Shown here: in pieces, positions 9,710 through 24,700 of the stretch
Numbering within the stretch: position 1 is the stretch's first letter
Layout of the letters: every line of letters begins with the position of its first letter
Source: Gnetum montanum
Taxonomy: Eukaryota > Streptophyta > Gnetopsida > Gnetales > Gnetaceae
NCBI GenBank assembly: GCA_015680685.1
Contig: MNCI01004181.1
Coordinates: 472,646 to 533,947, forward strand
Direction of reading: 5' to 3'
DNA: 61,302 bases
The notes under the pieces: generated by a model
The model's database searches: none
What the model saw: the letters and a program-made list of their open reading frames with translations, nothing else
Told to the model about the DNA's origin: nothing
Made by a program: the position numbers and the translations under genes

Positions 9710-12700
9710 CTGTGCATTCATAATCCCGGAAATTCATCCAATTCAGCAAAAATTTTACAAATATTCAAAACACATTGTATATGTAAGAGGTACAAAAAAT
9801 TAATGTTTAAACTTACCCATTCAATATCTCTAATAATATCTGCACCTTTATAAAGCATGGACCTCAAAATTTCTGTTGTCATTATGAGACAAGAGGCCTC
9901 TGGCCTTAAACTCACATCACCAGTCAGCAAACCAACATCGAATTTATCACTGAAATCACGATATTTTTGATTGCTGATTGTTTTTATAGGCGATGTATAA
10001 ACTGCTCGTGTGCAATGCTGCATTCATTAAATTAAATTGTCACAAATAATAAATAAAACACCAGGGGCTGAAAAATCTTTCACCTACATCATAAATTTAA
10101 CACACAGAGGAAAGGAATGCTTAGGTGAATGCACATCTCAATAAATTTTCGTTGATTTTATAGCAGTTAGCCATTTTGGTTTTGGTTAATCCGGATGGCC
10201 TAATGAGATGGTAGGTTCTCTAACTCTCAAAAGATATATAAGAGATACTCCACCGGGAGGAGACTGAGTTAGGCTCTCTGGTATCAATTACCTAGAAAGG
10301 TGTCTGATTTGTATCTCTATAGGCTGTGAGTTCTCACGTCTCCTACCTTACATATATGGAAAAAAAGAAGAGGAAAAATCTTTTAAATTTATCGTTACTA
10401 ATCTCACATAATCTTTGCATAACCAAGAATTATTATTAAAGCAACATAGTTATCCATAGGTCACCTTAAGTAACCCCTAACTAAATATAATCAAGATCGT
10501 GTTCAGTGTTAAAATCTTCAAAGTATCATCAAAATGCATTCATCGCTGGCTGTCATCCAAAAGCACATTCATCATGATACGCAGCTTCCAGAGCATGAAA
10601 ATAATGGAGAATGGAACAGCGTTTCACATGGTTCAACTAGAAACACTTTCAAGTAGATCCTACAAGATTCTAGATTCATAAACTGGGCTGATCATTGTAG
10701 GACAGCTAACAGAAGCAGAATTAATTCCCACTTTCGATGGTGGGGACAAATCCTATTGCTATTCCTAGCTACATTAATCCATGAACAATTGAGTTGTAAT
10801 CTAAAGGTCACACGTTGGAATAACTGTGACGCATGTATTCAACAAAGTTTTAAATTTTTTAAAAAAATGTTACATGCTTCATCACCAGAATCATGTGTAG
10901 CTCATGTATTAATGAAAAACTCATGTTTCTAGAATTTTTAGCAAATAAGTTCAACTTTTGTGAATGACATTTTTTTTTTGAATTATTTTGTCAGAATACA
11001 AATCTAGTTATTACGATCCTTTATTGTGTCATAATGAATCCAAATCATGAGCTACCCATATTTGTAATAAGCCAGGGTTCCCCTGTCCCCCCCACCCCCA
11101 CCTTGGGGTTTTTTTCATCCAGGCCCTCCCTTTTGGCCCGTCTTGGGGTGTCAAGGGCTGGACCTACGGTAACTTACTCCAGGAGGAGCGACCGTCGGGG
11201 GCCACAGACCTCTAACCCCATGGTGGTGCCAAATGTCTCCCCACCCGTGGTGTCAAATCACAAAGAGAGTCGAGATGAGGAACTGCATCGTGTGACAGTA
11301 GAGGTAGTTGCTGCTGCACGTGATGAGGAGCATTGAGAGTGGGAGGCCAAATGGGATGAAGCCCTCGCGGTCGTGCAGATTGAGTTGGAAACCCACTTCC
11401 GAGAGCGGGAACAGAAGCTGATCCGGCAGCAAGCCTTGCTAGTGGAAGCTGCCCAGGCCTGGCTGGTAGATGAGATCCAGGCTCAACTCCAGGAGGAGTT
11501 ACTTCAGGAGGAAGCCACTCATAGATAGTGTGAGGAGGCTGAGCGAGCACAACAAGAGCGGGAACAAGAAGATGAAAGGTAGAGGCAACGGCAATTGGAC
11601 CGGGCACACAAGCAAAGTGTGCACCAATGGCTTCAGGATGGACAATGTCAGTACATCGTTTTGGGCATCAACTGCAATTGCTCATGGGGGGAGCTCTGAC
11701 AACACATCCATTGGACAGCTGTGTGCTTCCACCCAGACGGGGGGACATCAGTCGAGAAGCAGAATCGACATGAGTCGGCCATGCAGGCTATTCAACATGC
11801 CGCTAGTTTTGTGGATTCTGAGCTACACTATAATACATTGGATATCCTCCATGCTCTCAAACATCCACACTACGCCTGTCATAGACAGCCAACACACCCA
11901 TAGCGTGGTTGTTTCCTCCACCCCGCACCCCCCCAGGCGGCCCTAGCCCCCTTGTTCCGTGATGTCGGATGATGTTATTTTTGACTGTCTATTGTGTGTA
12001 GTTTGCAACACCCACCCCCTCCTCCCCCTCCCCCCACTCCCTCTCTCTCTGGTTTTTTAGTTTTCATGACAGGTTGAGGCTCGAGACCTCCCATGTGGGC
12101 CATTGATGGTGACCCGATTTTTGTACTATCTCTTGTATCTTAATTTCCAGTAATATAATCCCAAACATTCTCTCTCTCTCAAAAAAAAGCAAAATTGTTG
12201 TGGCTGTGTTCGGCAGACATACAAGTTAGAAATCATGTCCAGAATTGTCTTAGGTAGTTGACTTTGTCTTGCATCATACAATAGTTGCTGTCTTAACATC
12301 ATATAAATTTGCTGTGCCATAACAAACCAGTCATCCTAACAAAAAGTAATCACATGAAATTTGCATCCCTTATGTTGGCATATTAAATCCGTAATTGATT
12401 TTTTTGCCATTAACTCAACGTTGGATACAAATGGTATCATACAGTTCAGTTGTTCTACTTTTTTGCACTTTTTCCAAAATAAAACATTAAACATAGAAGT
12501 GAAACCACGAAGAGTAGAACACTATAAACTACATTTCTATGATGCTACAACATAAGTTAAGACTATACAGAAATGCTAAAAAAACGTACTTTTGACGCTA
12601 ATGCAAAAGCATATTCTGCTACAACCGTTTTTCCCGCCGATGTATGAGCTGCTACAAAGACGGATTCTCCTCTTTCAATGTGATATACAGCCTGCATTAT

Positions 12701-15700
12701 AGCACCAAGGAAGGATCAAATATTATCACTAAGATATACAGCCTCAGGTATCATCCCATACCTGTATGGCTATCATTAAATACTTTATCAGCAAAATCAT
12801 TCTTGCCATCATCAAAGCTCTTACCCCATCTACGTTAGTAATCATTAGTCTGTACAAAAATTTCATATGCATATAATTTTTAAGAAAATATATCTATAAT
12901 TCTGAAAATGAAAACTGAAACTAAAATTTTATTACATTAGTAGATCCTCTGGATCTATTGGATAATAGAAGTGTCCATGTTATAAGTTTTGAAAGAATCA
13001 CTAAAAAAATTACCAAGCGTTCTTTGTAACATTTGGAACAAATCAACCAAATTTCCAATTGTAATATCTCACTTATGTCTAATGTGCTAAGACACAGAAC
13101 ATTGCAGGAAATTGTGGTATTCATCTTCAATGCTATTTGTATTACACAGTTGTCATATTCATTCTTTACGAAGAATTTTGGATCATGTACCTATTTCAAC
13201 TATCAAATAATGAGATCCCATTGTAATCTGTTAATTGTGTATCACAAATGGTAAGAAATAGCAACACGTAAATAGTTTGTCTTTGAATTAAGGCATCACC
13301 TAATACTATTCAAATAGAAATGTTTTTTTCCTTCTACATTTTGCTAAAGTTTTTGCAATATTGTTTGTTTCACTGATTTGCGAAATTTCTGCGAATCAAA
13401 ATAAAAAATGTGCTCTCAAAGATTTCATTTATTAAGCCATAGAACTCCCTCATGAAACCAACCTTTATCTAAGGTTTCCATCATCACTTTTTTCTAGTAT
13501 TCATTCAATGAGAATTCAGAAAAACTGAGTGTAGGCTATAAACTTTTAAGGGCATCATACGTACTTCAAAAAGCATAATACATATTGTATTTGTCCCTTC
13601 ACTTCAAATTCATCAGGCAGGAAAAGCTTCTAAATTTCTTCTATCTATTTCTAATATTCATTTGCTAAGCCAGGACCTTATACAACACGCGGATAAAGAA
13701 TAGTTAGTTAAACAATGGTATAATAGAGTTGCCTTTGGACATCTTAAGCAAGAATAGATTCCTTCTTACATATTAGAATTTCTGAGGCTTCAGGTTACAA
13801 TCGCTTTGAATTCTGACTCCACTAGAGTTACCGTGTGTAGCATATTCAATCATAAACTGCTGGTCATACATTATTTGTAGCATATTCAATCATAAACTAT
13901 TACTATTTCTTCAGATCTAAATATCGTAAGTTCTTCATGGACTTACAAACTCTTTACACATAAACACAGTTACTTAATAATATTGCTCTACTATCATATA
14001 CTAGTACTAATTAGACAACATTGTGGACTAAGCACAACTAGTAAAAGCTTTGTCTTCTCATAATGCTTTCTCCTTTGTGTTGCTTCTCTTCTAGACTTGG
14101 TTCTTGGGTCTTTCACCTTTTGGTGGTTATAGCTTCCCTTGACAGTGCTACAACTTTTACACTAATTCAAAGTTCTTCATCATTGTGTGACTCTCTTACA
14201 ATTCAATAGGGAATTTTCCACTTAATCTTATGTGGGCAAGGCTTCTTCATGCTCCTTCAGCATTCCACAACTAGGCTGGTACAGCTCTCTCAGACTTTCA
14301 CTTCGAAATATCTTACTTTACAAACTCTTCTTCATCATGTGAGTTTGTTGTTGGAAAAAATGAAGACAAATACATTAATTGTTGTATTTTCTTTTATGTT
14401 GCATTTGATGTGGGGATGTGTTTTATCCCACCTGTATTAGAATTGGGGTTTGGTCCTCATGTTTCCTCATAAATAGGAGGCTTGGTGTTTTATCCAACAT
14501 GTATTAGAATTGAGGTTTGGTCCTCATGTTTCTTCATAAATAGAAGGTTTGGGGTAGTCTTTAGGGTGTGCTTTGAAGTGAAAGCATTGTATCAAGGTTT
14601 TAGAGATGCTAATCTGCACATTGAAGGTTTTAGAGATGCTAAATATTTAAAGGGCACAAAAGCACATTGCTTATGTTTTGGAGATGCTAATCTGCACATT
14701 GAAGGTTTTGTAGATGCAAACTTTGTTGTTGATCATGATACAAGATGATCTTCTACAGAGTATACATTAATTTTTGGTGGTGCAGCAGTGAGTTGGTTGT
14801 CACGTCTACAACCACTAGTAACTTTATCTACAATTGAATCAGAGTACATAGCCCTCACAGAAGCATGCAAGGAGATGTTATGGATGAAGCGATTTTTGCA
14901 GTCTCTTGGATTAAAACAACAAAGGTATGCTGTGTTTTGTGATAGTTTGAGTGCAATCCATCTTGCAAAGAATTCTACCTTTCATGCTAGGACAAAACAT
15001 ATAGATGTCCAATTCCACTTCATAAGAGAAATCATAGAGGATGGCTTGGTGCATGTTCAAAAGGTCCATACAAAGCTCAACGTTGTTGATGCTTTAACAA
15101 AACCAGTGATAGCTGAAAAACACATTTTCTGTAGGAAGAAGCTTGGGATAACTGAAGCTTAATCAGAAGTGCACATCTCTTAAAGGCTGGTTGGATTTGT
15201 CTTCAAGGGGGAGTTTGTTGGAAAAATGAAGACAAATACATTAATTGTTGTATTTCCTTTTATGTTGCATTTGATGTGGGGATGTGTTTTATCCCACATG
15301 TATTAGGATTGGGGTTTGGTCCTCATGTTTCCTCATAAATAGGAGGCTTGGTGTTTTATCCCACATGTATTAGGATTGGGGTTTGGTCCTCATGTTTCTT
15401 CATAAATAGAAGGCTTGGGGTAGCCTTTAGTGTGTGCTTTGAAGTGAAAGCATTGTATCAAGGTTTTACCTTGGAGACGTGAGTCTTGTTGGTGTTGATC
15501 TGAGATCTGTTGGAATAACAGATTGGGTGTTTGGAAAAGTTACAAGGACGGCTTGTGTTCTGAAGATTTGAGAAGAATAGAAGGCAGATCAGCATTGTTG
15601 TGGAAGTAGGGTAAAAAGGGCCCGAACCACATAACTCTCTGTGTTCTTGTGCTATTTTTACTGTTTTCATTCTGCTTTCATTTTGTTATCACAGCAAATG

Positions 15701-18700
15701 TTTGCTAGAGTTTAGAACGTTTTGAGAGTGATTTATAGTGTTTCTTGACCTGCTACAGCGCAATATTTTGCCTCTAATGATTTATTCAGATCTGTAGGGT
15801 TCTAATAATTTCTCTAGAGCATTTGTAGTGTGTTTTCAGATCTAATTGTTTTCAGATCTGATTATAACATTTGTCCTTTGACTTGGCTATTAACTCACTG
15901 TGCTTGCTTTCTTTAATCTAGTCCTTCATGCTTTTGGCTCCTTTTTGATATCTCTCATCTTCTAGAATCACAATTCTTACAACTGTATTTCACAAACTCC
16001 ACTTCACATCAGTCCTTACAAACTTGGCCCAATGTCTTCACCAGATTCTACTCAAGTTCCATTTGGACTAAGTGTTCCTCTTCAAAGTACACCTTTATCA
16101 GTGCTTCTTCTTCCTTCTTGTATTTACAACATACTGATCCTAGACATAATATGGTCTATGATGGATCTGTCTTCACTACTCCTCACAAGTTCTTCTACCT
16201 GATCCATTGTTAGCTATATCCTTTTAGGGAGCATAATTTACAACTTCTCCTTTGTACATACTTATAACCTATGTACAAATCATTGTAACCGTTCATAACT
16301 TCATCATAAGCTTGCTTCGTGTTGAGAGACTAATTATTGTATATCAACTTACAAATACATTCTAACACCATTGAGTATAGTCTGAAAATTGTATGCTTCC
16401 CTCAAGACATTTGTCATTATGTTTATCTCTTAATTTCATGTCAGAGTCCTATGTTGGTCATTAGTCATTTTTAATTTCATGTTATGAGGTAAAGTGATGA
16501 GTTGAAAGTCCTTAGTTTAAAAGTCATGTTATGTTTTCAAGTTTGGATAGCACATGTTTTATTAAAAGTGAGGAACAGGCTTTATGCCATGTGACCCCCT
16601 TAAGTGCTATAAAAGGAGCTGAATGCTCTCATCTCAAACTTGATGCAAAGCTAGCATTTTATTTATAATGTGTTCTCATTTTCATCAATAGAAGAAAGTT
16701 GTTTTTGCTGAAGTTCTTTGAAGCTTTCAGTTCTTTTTCTTTTCTTTGTTATTTCACAATGGGCTTATTGCATTAGCCATGCATCAGCTCATATTTCACA
16801 ACATTTCACATCCAATTTCACAAACATTTCACAACTATTTCAGATTTCACAATTGATTTCATAATTTCTCAAGCATTTCAAAATATTTCTCAAGTTTGAT
16901 TTCATAAATTAGTCAATCTATATGTTTGATGTTTCAATTTGAAGCTTAAGTTTAGATCTGAACTTATCTCATTATTATTTCATAAAAAATTCACTCAAAT
17001 CTCTCTCATCTCTCAAAGGTTCTAAGGGATTCTTCTCAATCTTCTTGAGATTCTTGTTAATGTTCATGATATTGATTGCATGTTGTAGTTGAAATGGTAA
17101 TTTGATGTTTGAAATCCTTTAGAAGACAGTTCTTGACATCTAAGTTCCAAATCTAAGTCCTTCTAAGAGGAGAGAAGCAATTTTGTTCAAAATTTCTTAA
17201 TGCATGTCTCTTAAAGAGGAGAAATCCTATGGACATGTCAAATCTTCTTTAATTGGCCTTGCATGTAATGTTCTAGAGTAGATTTGTCATTTCTCTGATG
17301 TTTAGTCTCATTTCATGAAAAATCAGGCCTAGAGATGCCCTTGAAATTGAATTTGAAGACTAGTATTCTTGTTGTTTTTTGCCTCTACGGCCACTTGTGG
17401 TTCACTCGCAATGAGTTTCATGAAAATCAGCTCCAATACAAACACAACTTGTAGTGAAGTTGCAAACCCAACTGCGACTCGCAGTCATCACCATTATCAC
17501 ACTGCCACTCAAGGTGAAGAACAAGCAATCGCCACTTGCAACCATCTCACACTTTGAAGGAATAACATACCACAACCCACGGTCAACTCATGGTTGACTC
17601 ACAATGATAGAATTTGCAAAAGAAAGAAGACAAGAACACTTCTACTATTGCCCAAGCTCCCAGCACTTCCACCACCCATTCCACTACACTCATTCCAAGA
17701 AATACTCCCCTTCAAGCATTAGTTTCTCAACTCCTTATGTTCATGTTTATGAATTCGTGAGTGGTTAATTTTGCAAAGTATCTTCCTTGGTGCGTGCTGG
17801 CTAGCTTCTAACAATTTCATATATACATCATACATCCTTCTCCCCCTTAGACATGAATTGTAAACATGTTGAATCTCGATATTCATACAAATATCATTAC
17901 TTGATGATGAAGTCATAGGCTCTAACAAAATATAATAAAGGATAGACTATTGTATAGTTGGACTACTCAATATGGGGGATTGCCTTGAATTTTGTGGCAC
18001 ATATATGCACGAAATTGGATTTAAGGTGTCCTACTATCTAATTTCCAATGAATTAGATATTGTATACGAAGGACACATTGAGAGAATTCTTAAATAACCA
18101 ACTCATTTTTCATTTTAATTCCCTAGGTTCAAAACTTTCCTTTTATAAAATGTGTGGCTCTTTCCTTTAATTCATGTGGTATAATTTCTCATTCTTCTTC
18201 TAGGTTGGGTCTTTGATAGATGTATGTCAGCTAATTTTCATGTTGCATATTTTTTACCATTGATGGGCCCAATTGCAATCTTTTGAAGTTGATATGTAAT
18301 GTCAGTATTGAAATCATAAAAGCTTCATGTCTTTTTCTCCAAATGTGGAACCAGCCTTACGGTATAACTTTGTTGGGAATCATGCCATATATAAGCATGA
18401 AATGGAACCATGATTGCTGCATATCTTCCTACGAAAGTGGAACCGCCCTCACCATAGTGGGACCTTAAATTCCAAAATCACCTATCGAATTGCCAAACTG
18501 GGTAAGATATTCCAAAAATTCTCGTTCTCATTTTGACATCTTAAGATTCTTTTCCTTCTTTTTAGATACTCTAATCTTTTCCTTTCCTGCATGTGGTAAA
18601 ATTATTGTATCAATAAACTTGGAATACATGTTTAAACAAGAGATATAGAGATTCCATCATTAAATTTTCCCCCCAAAATGATGCTCCTTTCTATAGCTTC

Positions 18701-21700
18701 GAAATGTTGCCACTCCTTTCTTGTTGTGCTCCTCATCAAGTAGAAAATTCATGCAAATTGATGTTTTCCACTCCAAATCATAAGCTTGAAAATTTTCTTT
18801 TAATCACATGGCTTCTTGAAATTTTGGAATACATGTTTAGACAAGAAATATAGACTTTTGATGCAAGTTGCTTTGTACCCCATTCCTCTACTCCAATGCG
18901 GCACTTGTTGCCCATCTAGCAAGGGAAGTGTAATGGCTTTCCACTTAATTTTATGCCATCTTTATTTACTTACAAGGGGAGATGACAGGGTGCAAGAGAG
19001 TATTGAGAGGGCTGAAAAGAGGGATGTCTATAGGTATTGTTTGTAGTGAGGGACCTTTTTCCCTTGAATTGTTTCTTCTATTTTGCCACTATTTATGCTT
19101 TTATTGAAATTACATTCCATATTTTCTATCTTACTTATCCTAGAATTTAAGCCTTTTGATTCTAGAGAATGTCCCCACATTTCTATTTTAGAAGCAAATT
19201 CTTCTTGGGTTATATCTACCAACACAATATCATTTATAAATAACATACACAAAGAAAAATCATCCTATATGTATAGCAAATAAGTACAAGCTAAGTGCAA
19301 AGCCTTATGTAAAGCTACTATGATTGGAAATCAAATGTGATTGCACAAGTTGTTCTAATTCTAGTAGTAGCTCTTTCATACATGTCTTGAATCACTTTAG
19401 TATATTTATCATAAATGTTTTTCCTTCGTAAGGCTCACCAGATAATATCTCTAGGCAGGCTATCATATGTCTTTGCTAAGTCAATGAAGATCGTATGTAG
19501 ATTTTCTCTATCTTTTCTAAATTTCTCCATTAATTGTTGTATCAAGAAAATGGCCTTTATAGTAGATCTCCCTATCATAAATCTAAATTGATTTTCTGAT
19601 ATTCTTCATTCAAGTTTGAAATGCTGCTCTATAGCTTCAAAACTCTGATATAGTATATATGGTTTATGCTTATAGATGGGAACAAAAATGCTTTTTCTCC
19701 ACTTTTTAGCCATTTATCCATCCTTTAAAATTTTGTTAAATAATTGCTTCATCCATAAAACTCCTATATCCTTCAATGCTTTCATGAAGATTAGAATTCA
19801 AAACCAAGAAGTTACTCAATTTAAGTATAAGCTAAGTACAAACCCTTAGTTGAGGACAAATGGGCCGACTTTCGGCTAGGCCAGGGAGACCCCAGAAATT
19901 TCCTCAAAGATGGTTTGCTTTGTCTGAAATGAGCTATCCAGGCCCTACTAGTGGAGGACAAATTCTTGTTCAGGACGGGTCACACGGCACTCCGGGATAG
20001 GCTAATTCAAATCCAAACCAGATAGGAGGCTAGGAAGGACCTACATGAAGAAGAGCAGAACATTCTGCGGCAACTTCAGGGCCTTGACTTAGAGGAGGAG
20101 ACATACTGGAAACAAAGATCACGGGTTAGATGGCTCTGGGAGGGAGATAGGCAAACGAACTTTTTCTTTGTTGTCGCCAAGACACGAGGATGGAGCCAAC
20201 CCTATTGTTTACACACCATGGAGGGGGGCATAATTGATGAGCCACAGAGCATCGCTAGGGAGCTGACACAATATTGGGGAAAGATCTGGGCCAAGCAACT
20301 CACCAAGCCCATATCAGTCCAAATTGTGCAGGTGCTAAACAAAGAGGATAACACTCAATTGTTGACCCCGTTCACATGGCAGGAACTCGTGGCAGCCATC
20401 AGCGACATGCTGGGAGGGAAGGTGCCTGGACCAAATGGTTGGAGCTTGGAAGTCTTCAAGACCTTCCTGGATCTTGTGGGACCCAATATTCTGGACGCTT
20501 TCAACCTTATGCTGGCCAAGAGGCAGGTCCGAAGGGAGCTCAATTACTCTCAAATAGTGTGCATCCCCAAGCAAGCGGAGGCGCACCGCCCAGAACACTT
20601 TCACCCTATCCGAGTCTGCAACATTTTGATTCAAGTTTTCTCCAAAATGATTGTTCATAGGCTAACACCACTAATGCCCAAGCTAGTGGGAGTAAACCAA
20701 ACAGGTTTTGTGCAAGGCTGAACCCTACAGGACCAAGTACTTCTTATGCAGGAGGTGTTTCATTCTCTTCGAATAACGAGATTCCCAGGGCTTTGTCTCA
20801 AGCTCGACATCACCAAGGCATACAATACACTCAGATGGGAAGCCTTGACCGCCATCATGCAATGGAAGGGCTTTGACCTGGGTTTTATCCAGCTTTGCAT
20901 CCACATGCAATCTTCTGCAGGTTTCTCCTTTGACGTGTGGGGGGGGTGGGGGCGGGGGGCTGGCGGGCAGGCTATGGGATCTCTCCTCACCTAGGAGGGG
21001 GTTGCAACAGGGGACCCCTTATCACCTCTACTTTTCATTATTGCTATGGATCTTATGCAACATTATTGTAGGACGTCGGGGGTCGACGGCCTTGACATTG
21101 CAGGGGTGGAATGTCAGGCAAAGCATTATACGGATGATACAATGCTACTTAGTCATGCAGGGGTTCCACAAGTGTGGTGCATCAATGTCACACTTTCACG
21201 GCTAGCAGACAAGTTGGGGCTGGAGATTAACAAGGCTAAGTCAACGGCTCATTTTATCAATGTGGATGCATAGATTAAGAATCGAGTCATACAAGTCCTG
21301 AACATTCCGCCTGGAACAGTCCGGGACACCTACCTGGGTATCCCACTTTTCCAATGGGGGTGGAGCATGTCTTGGGGAATGTTGTTGGAGAAGGTCGAAA
21401 GAAGGATGGGACACTGGGCCAATCGTTTCCTAACTAGGAAGGGGCAATTGGTGGTAGCATCGGGGATACTCACGGCAATAACCCAGTTTGTGGCTGCAAT
21501 CACCACCCCTCCGAATGCCATTATCAACAAACTCAACATGTAGATCCAGCGATTTGTCTGGGCGGGGGGCAGAGGGGGGGGGGAGCAAAATCCACCTTGT
21601 GAGTTGGGATCGGGTCGTGTGCCCCTATAACGCGGGGGGGCTAGACATCTCCAAGTTCAAGGATGAGCTGATGATGGGACAACAACACTTGTTACTCCAG

Positions 21701-24700
21701 TTCACGAGCCCACTTGGGGAACTGGCCCAATGGATCTGAGTAATGAATGTAAAATATAGACATTGGGAGGCGGGGGTACAAGACTCGCAACCCTGGCAGA
21801 TGCTCTGCAGCCACGTGCAAGAAATGCAGGCGCAGGGGAGGTTGACTCTTGAGCCGTGTTGCCTGATGGTGGCCGTGTATCCGCAGGTACCAGGCTGGCG
21901 ACAAATCTGGAGGAGGCAGCTACCCAAGAAAATTAAAGTGTTCCTCTAGCTAATTCGCAATAACGCACTGCCAGTTCAGGCGCTCTTGCACAGGGGCCTC
22001 ATTATAGATGGCACTTGTCCCCTATGTGGTGCCATGCCTGAGATTGTGCGACACTTCACTTCTGAATGCGCCTACATGTGCACCACGTGGCGTTCTACAG
22101 GTGCAGCCCCCTCGATGCACCTCACAGGCGACTCTCGGGCCACGCTACTCTTATGGGTAGCTTGGAAGACAAGAAATCGCATAGTCTTCCAACAACACAG
22201 ACTACCCCCCCCCCCCCAACTGGTGGTTTCCCTGGCAGAAAGCACGTGGAAAGAGATCGAGGCAACGATGGGAGTCACACCAACGTACGAGCCTGACTAC
22301 GCCACGTTCCAAGAGGATGAGGAGCTATGCCAAATGGTGGAACAGTGCAGCTGGACTTTCATACTCAAATAAGTTGAATATATTGTTTTTTATGGACTTT
22401 CAATTTTTTGTCTTCTTAGTTGCATATCCTTTTGAAAATGATTAAAAATTTGATATTTTTTAATATTTCAATTCCACGCACTTCAAAATAACAATCCGCA
22501 ATTCAAAATCTTAGGAATGAAAAAATGATCTATGTTCCAATCCAATCCTTACAAGTATGACAGTAAATGATTGAGAACACCACTTAGCTTGTTAATTACT
22601 TCTTGTCATTACGATAATTAGCTGAAGCATCAACATCGCTCTATCCTGATTGGCGGTTGAGTTGGGGCTAGAGATTAATAGAGCTAAGTCTTCAGCTCAT
22701 TTTGTTAACGTGGATGAACAGGTTAAAAATCGGGTGGTGCAAGTCCTGAATATCCTGCCCGGAATGGGCAAGGACACATACCTGGGCATCCCACTCTACC
22801 AATGGAGGCAGAGCATGTCATGGGGGCCGCTGATGGAGAAAGTTGAAAGAAAGATGGGCCACTGGGCAAATCGTTTCTTGACTTGAAAAGGGTGACTGCT
22901 TGTGGCAACGGGGATCCTCACGAAGGCTACCTAGTTCGTGGCGGCCGTAGCCACCCCCCAAACGCCATCATTAACAGGATCAACATGTTGGTCAAGAGCT
23001 TCATTTGGAAGGGGGGCAGGGGGCCAAAATCCACTTGGTAAATTGGGAACGGGTCACGCACCCCTGTAACGTGGGAGGGCTGGGCATCTCGTCTTTCAAA
23101 GACAAACTGATGCTTGGGCAACAACGTCTGATGCTTTGTTTTACGCGCCCGCATGGGAAGCCGATCCAGTGGATCCACATCATGAATGCGAAGTATCAAC
23201 GTTGGGAGGCAGGGGTGTGAGATTCTAGACCTTGGCATGCACTCTACCGACACACATGAGCAATGCAGACTCTAGGGTGGTTGGACCTCAAGCCACGTAG
23301 GCTGCTAACGGCCAAGTACCCGCAGGTGGCCGGTTGGCAGTAGATTTGGAGGGGGCGGCTCCCCGAGAAGATCAAGATCTTCCTCTGGTTAATGTGGCAG
23401 GACGCGCTGCCAGTGCACGCTTTTCTATGCAAACGCTACCTCATTCAGGACAACACCTATCCCCGGTGCGACACTGAACCCGAGACAGTCTGGCACATCA
23501 TTTCTGACTACACATACATGCGTGCCACATGGCTCGCAGCGGGGGCAACCCCCCGATGCACCTCACTGGCGATTCTTGGGCCACGCTACTTTTATGGGTA
23601 GCGTGGAAAGCAAGAAACCACACTGTTTTTCACCAGGACAGGCTGCCCCCCCCGGCAGCTGGTTTTCCAAGCTCTCCGAGCATGGAAAGAAATCGAGGCG
23701 GCGATGGGAGTCACGCCAACGTTTGAACCATATTGTGCCACATTTCAGGAGGACGAAGAACTCTGGTAGATGGTGACACAGTGCGGCTAGTGTGACCCCC
23801 TACAGCGGTTGGTCAAGGACCTAGATGTAGCTGACGACGTGTTCTTCGCTAACTGGCGCAATGAACGGACCTATTTCCAAGGACGCGAGGTTACCATCAT
23901 GGAATCCTCAATCGCCAGCTGTTTGGGGGCCCATGCTACCAACAAGGTCATCGTACCTTACACATGCGGTTTGTAGGACACGGAATTATTTTTTGAAGGG
24001 CCCATGCCACACACACAAAGCCGACAGGTGCCTAGATCTTCTCTACCCCGTCTCTGGGACCGTGCGGCAGATCTGGTGGACAGATTTTTTGTCCAATATG
24101 GCAATAGCTCCAAGCTCCAGGGCATACACTTTGCATTTCTGCGTTGCCTGAAATTTGGCTGCCAAGTTAACCTTCCCCATTTTTTCCTAGCGGCCCTTCA
24201 ACTTAAACGACGCGATCGTCATTCGGGGTTAATCTTAGCCTTGTGGCGGGGGGCAAAGGGGGGACAAAACCCGTTGTCGTCCCAAGGTGCCCCTGCTAAC
24301 CCTACGGTTTAGACCAACCGGGGGAACCGCTGGACCCTGCCGGCAACAACCTTCACGCGGAAGCAGCAGACCCAACGGGAACAGCGCCCCCCTGCCAGCC
24401 TTGTCGGGCCGGAATCCCCCCCGCTGGAGACCTTTGGATGCAGCATGAATTGGAACAAGGAGTTGCGGCAAGCCACACAGAGGGCCGCAACTGAAGTGCG
24501 TGAGGCTAAACGACGGGAATGGGAGGCCAAATGGCACAAAGCCCTTGCACAGGCACGGGCCGACTTGGAGGCCCAGTTTTACGAATGAGAGCAAGAGAGG
24601 GTGAGGCAACAAGACCTCATGGCCGACATTGCCCGGGCCCGGTTAGTGGATGAAATCCGAGCCCAAGTGCGGGAAGAACTACTGCAGGAGGAAGTTGCCC

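Larger units (their letters stand above)
14349..15869 (+). mobile_element. Ty1/copia element with massive internal deletion and 5-bp TSD
   Basis: The element runs TGTTGGAAAA...ATTATAACA and is flanked by TTTGT at 14344-14348 and 15870-15874, a perfect 5-bp target duplication. The 3' LTR (15216-15869) is complete at 654 bp. The 5' LTR keeps only its first about 250 bp and is then fused to the RNase H region, so the end of the LTR, gag, protease, integrase and RT are gone. The LTRs are very similar, so it is much younger than the copia at 5690. Confidence 0.9.
19855..22368 (+). mobile_element. LINE A: L1-type ORF2 from linker to zf-RVT
   Basis: Covers the endonuclease-RT linker (about 19860-20200), RT, the zf-RVT region and the following [16 protein letters not shown] motif, and stops near 22368 with no gag-like module or poly-A. 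Both ends are missing. Its G/C content is clearly higher than the surrounding intron. It lies in the 16.3-kb SKI2 intron, antisense to the gene. Confidence 0.85.

Noticed and set aside
9718-10023. Whole 101-codon open frame taken as one exon or gene
   Set aside because: Splice sites and SKI2 homology show that only 9817-10017 is exon; the rest is readthrough into introns.
10195-10365. Possible additional SINE
   Set aside because: Some A-box-like words but no B-box, no second copy and no target duplication.
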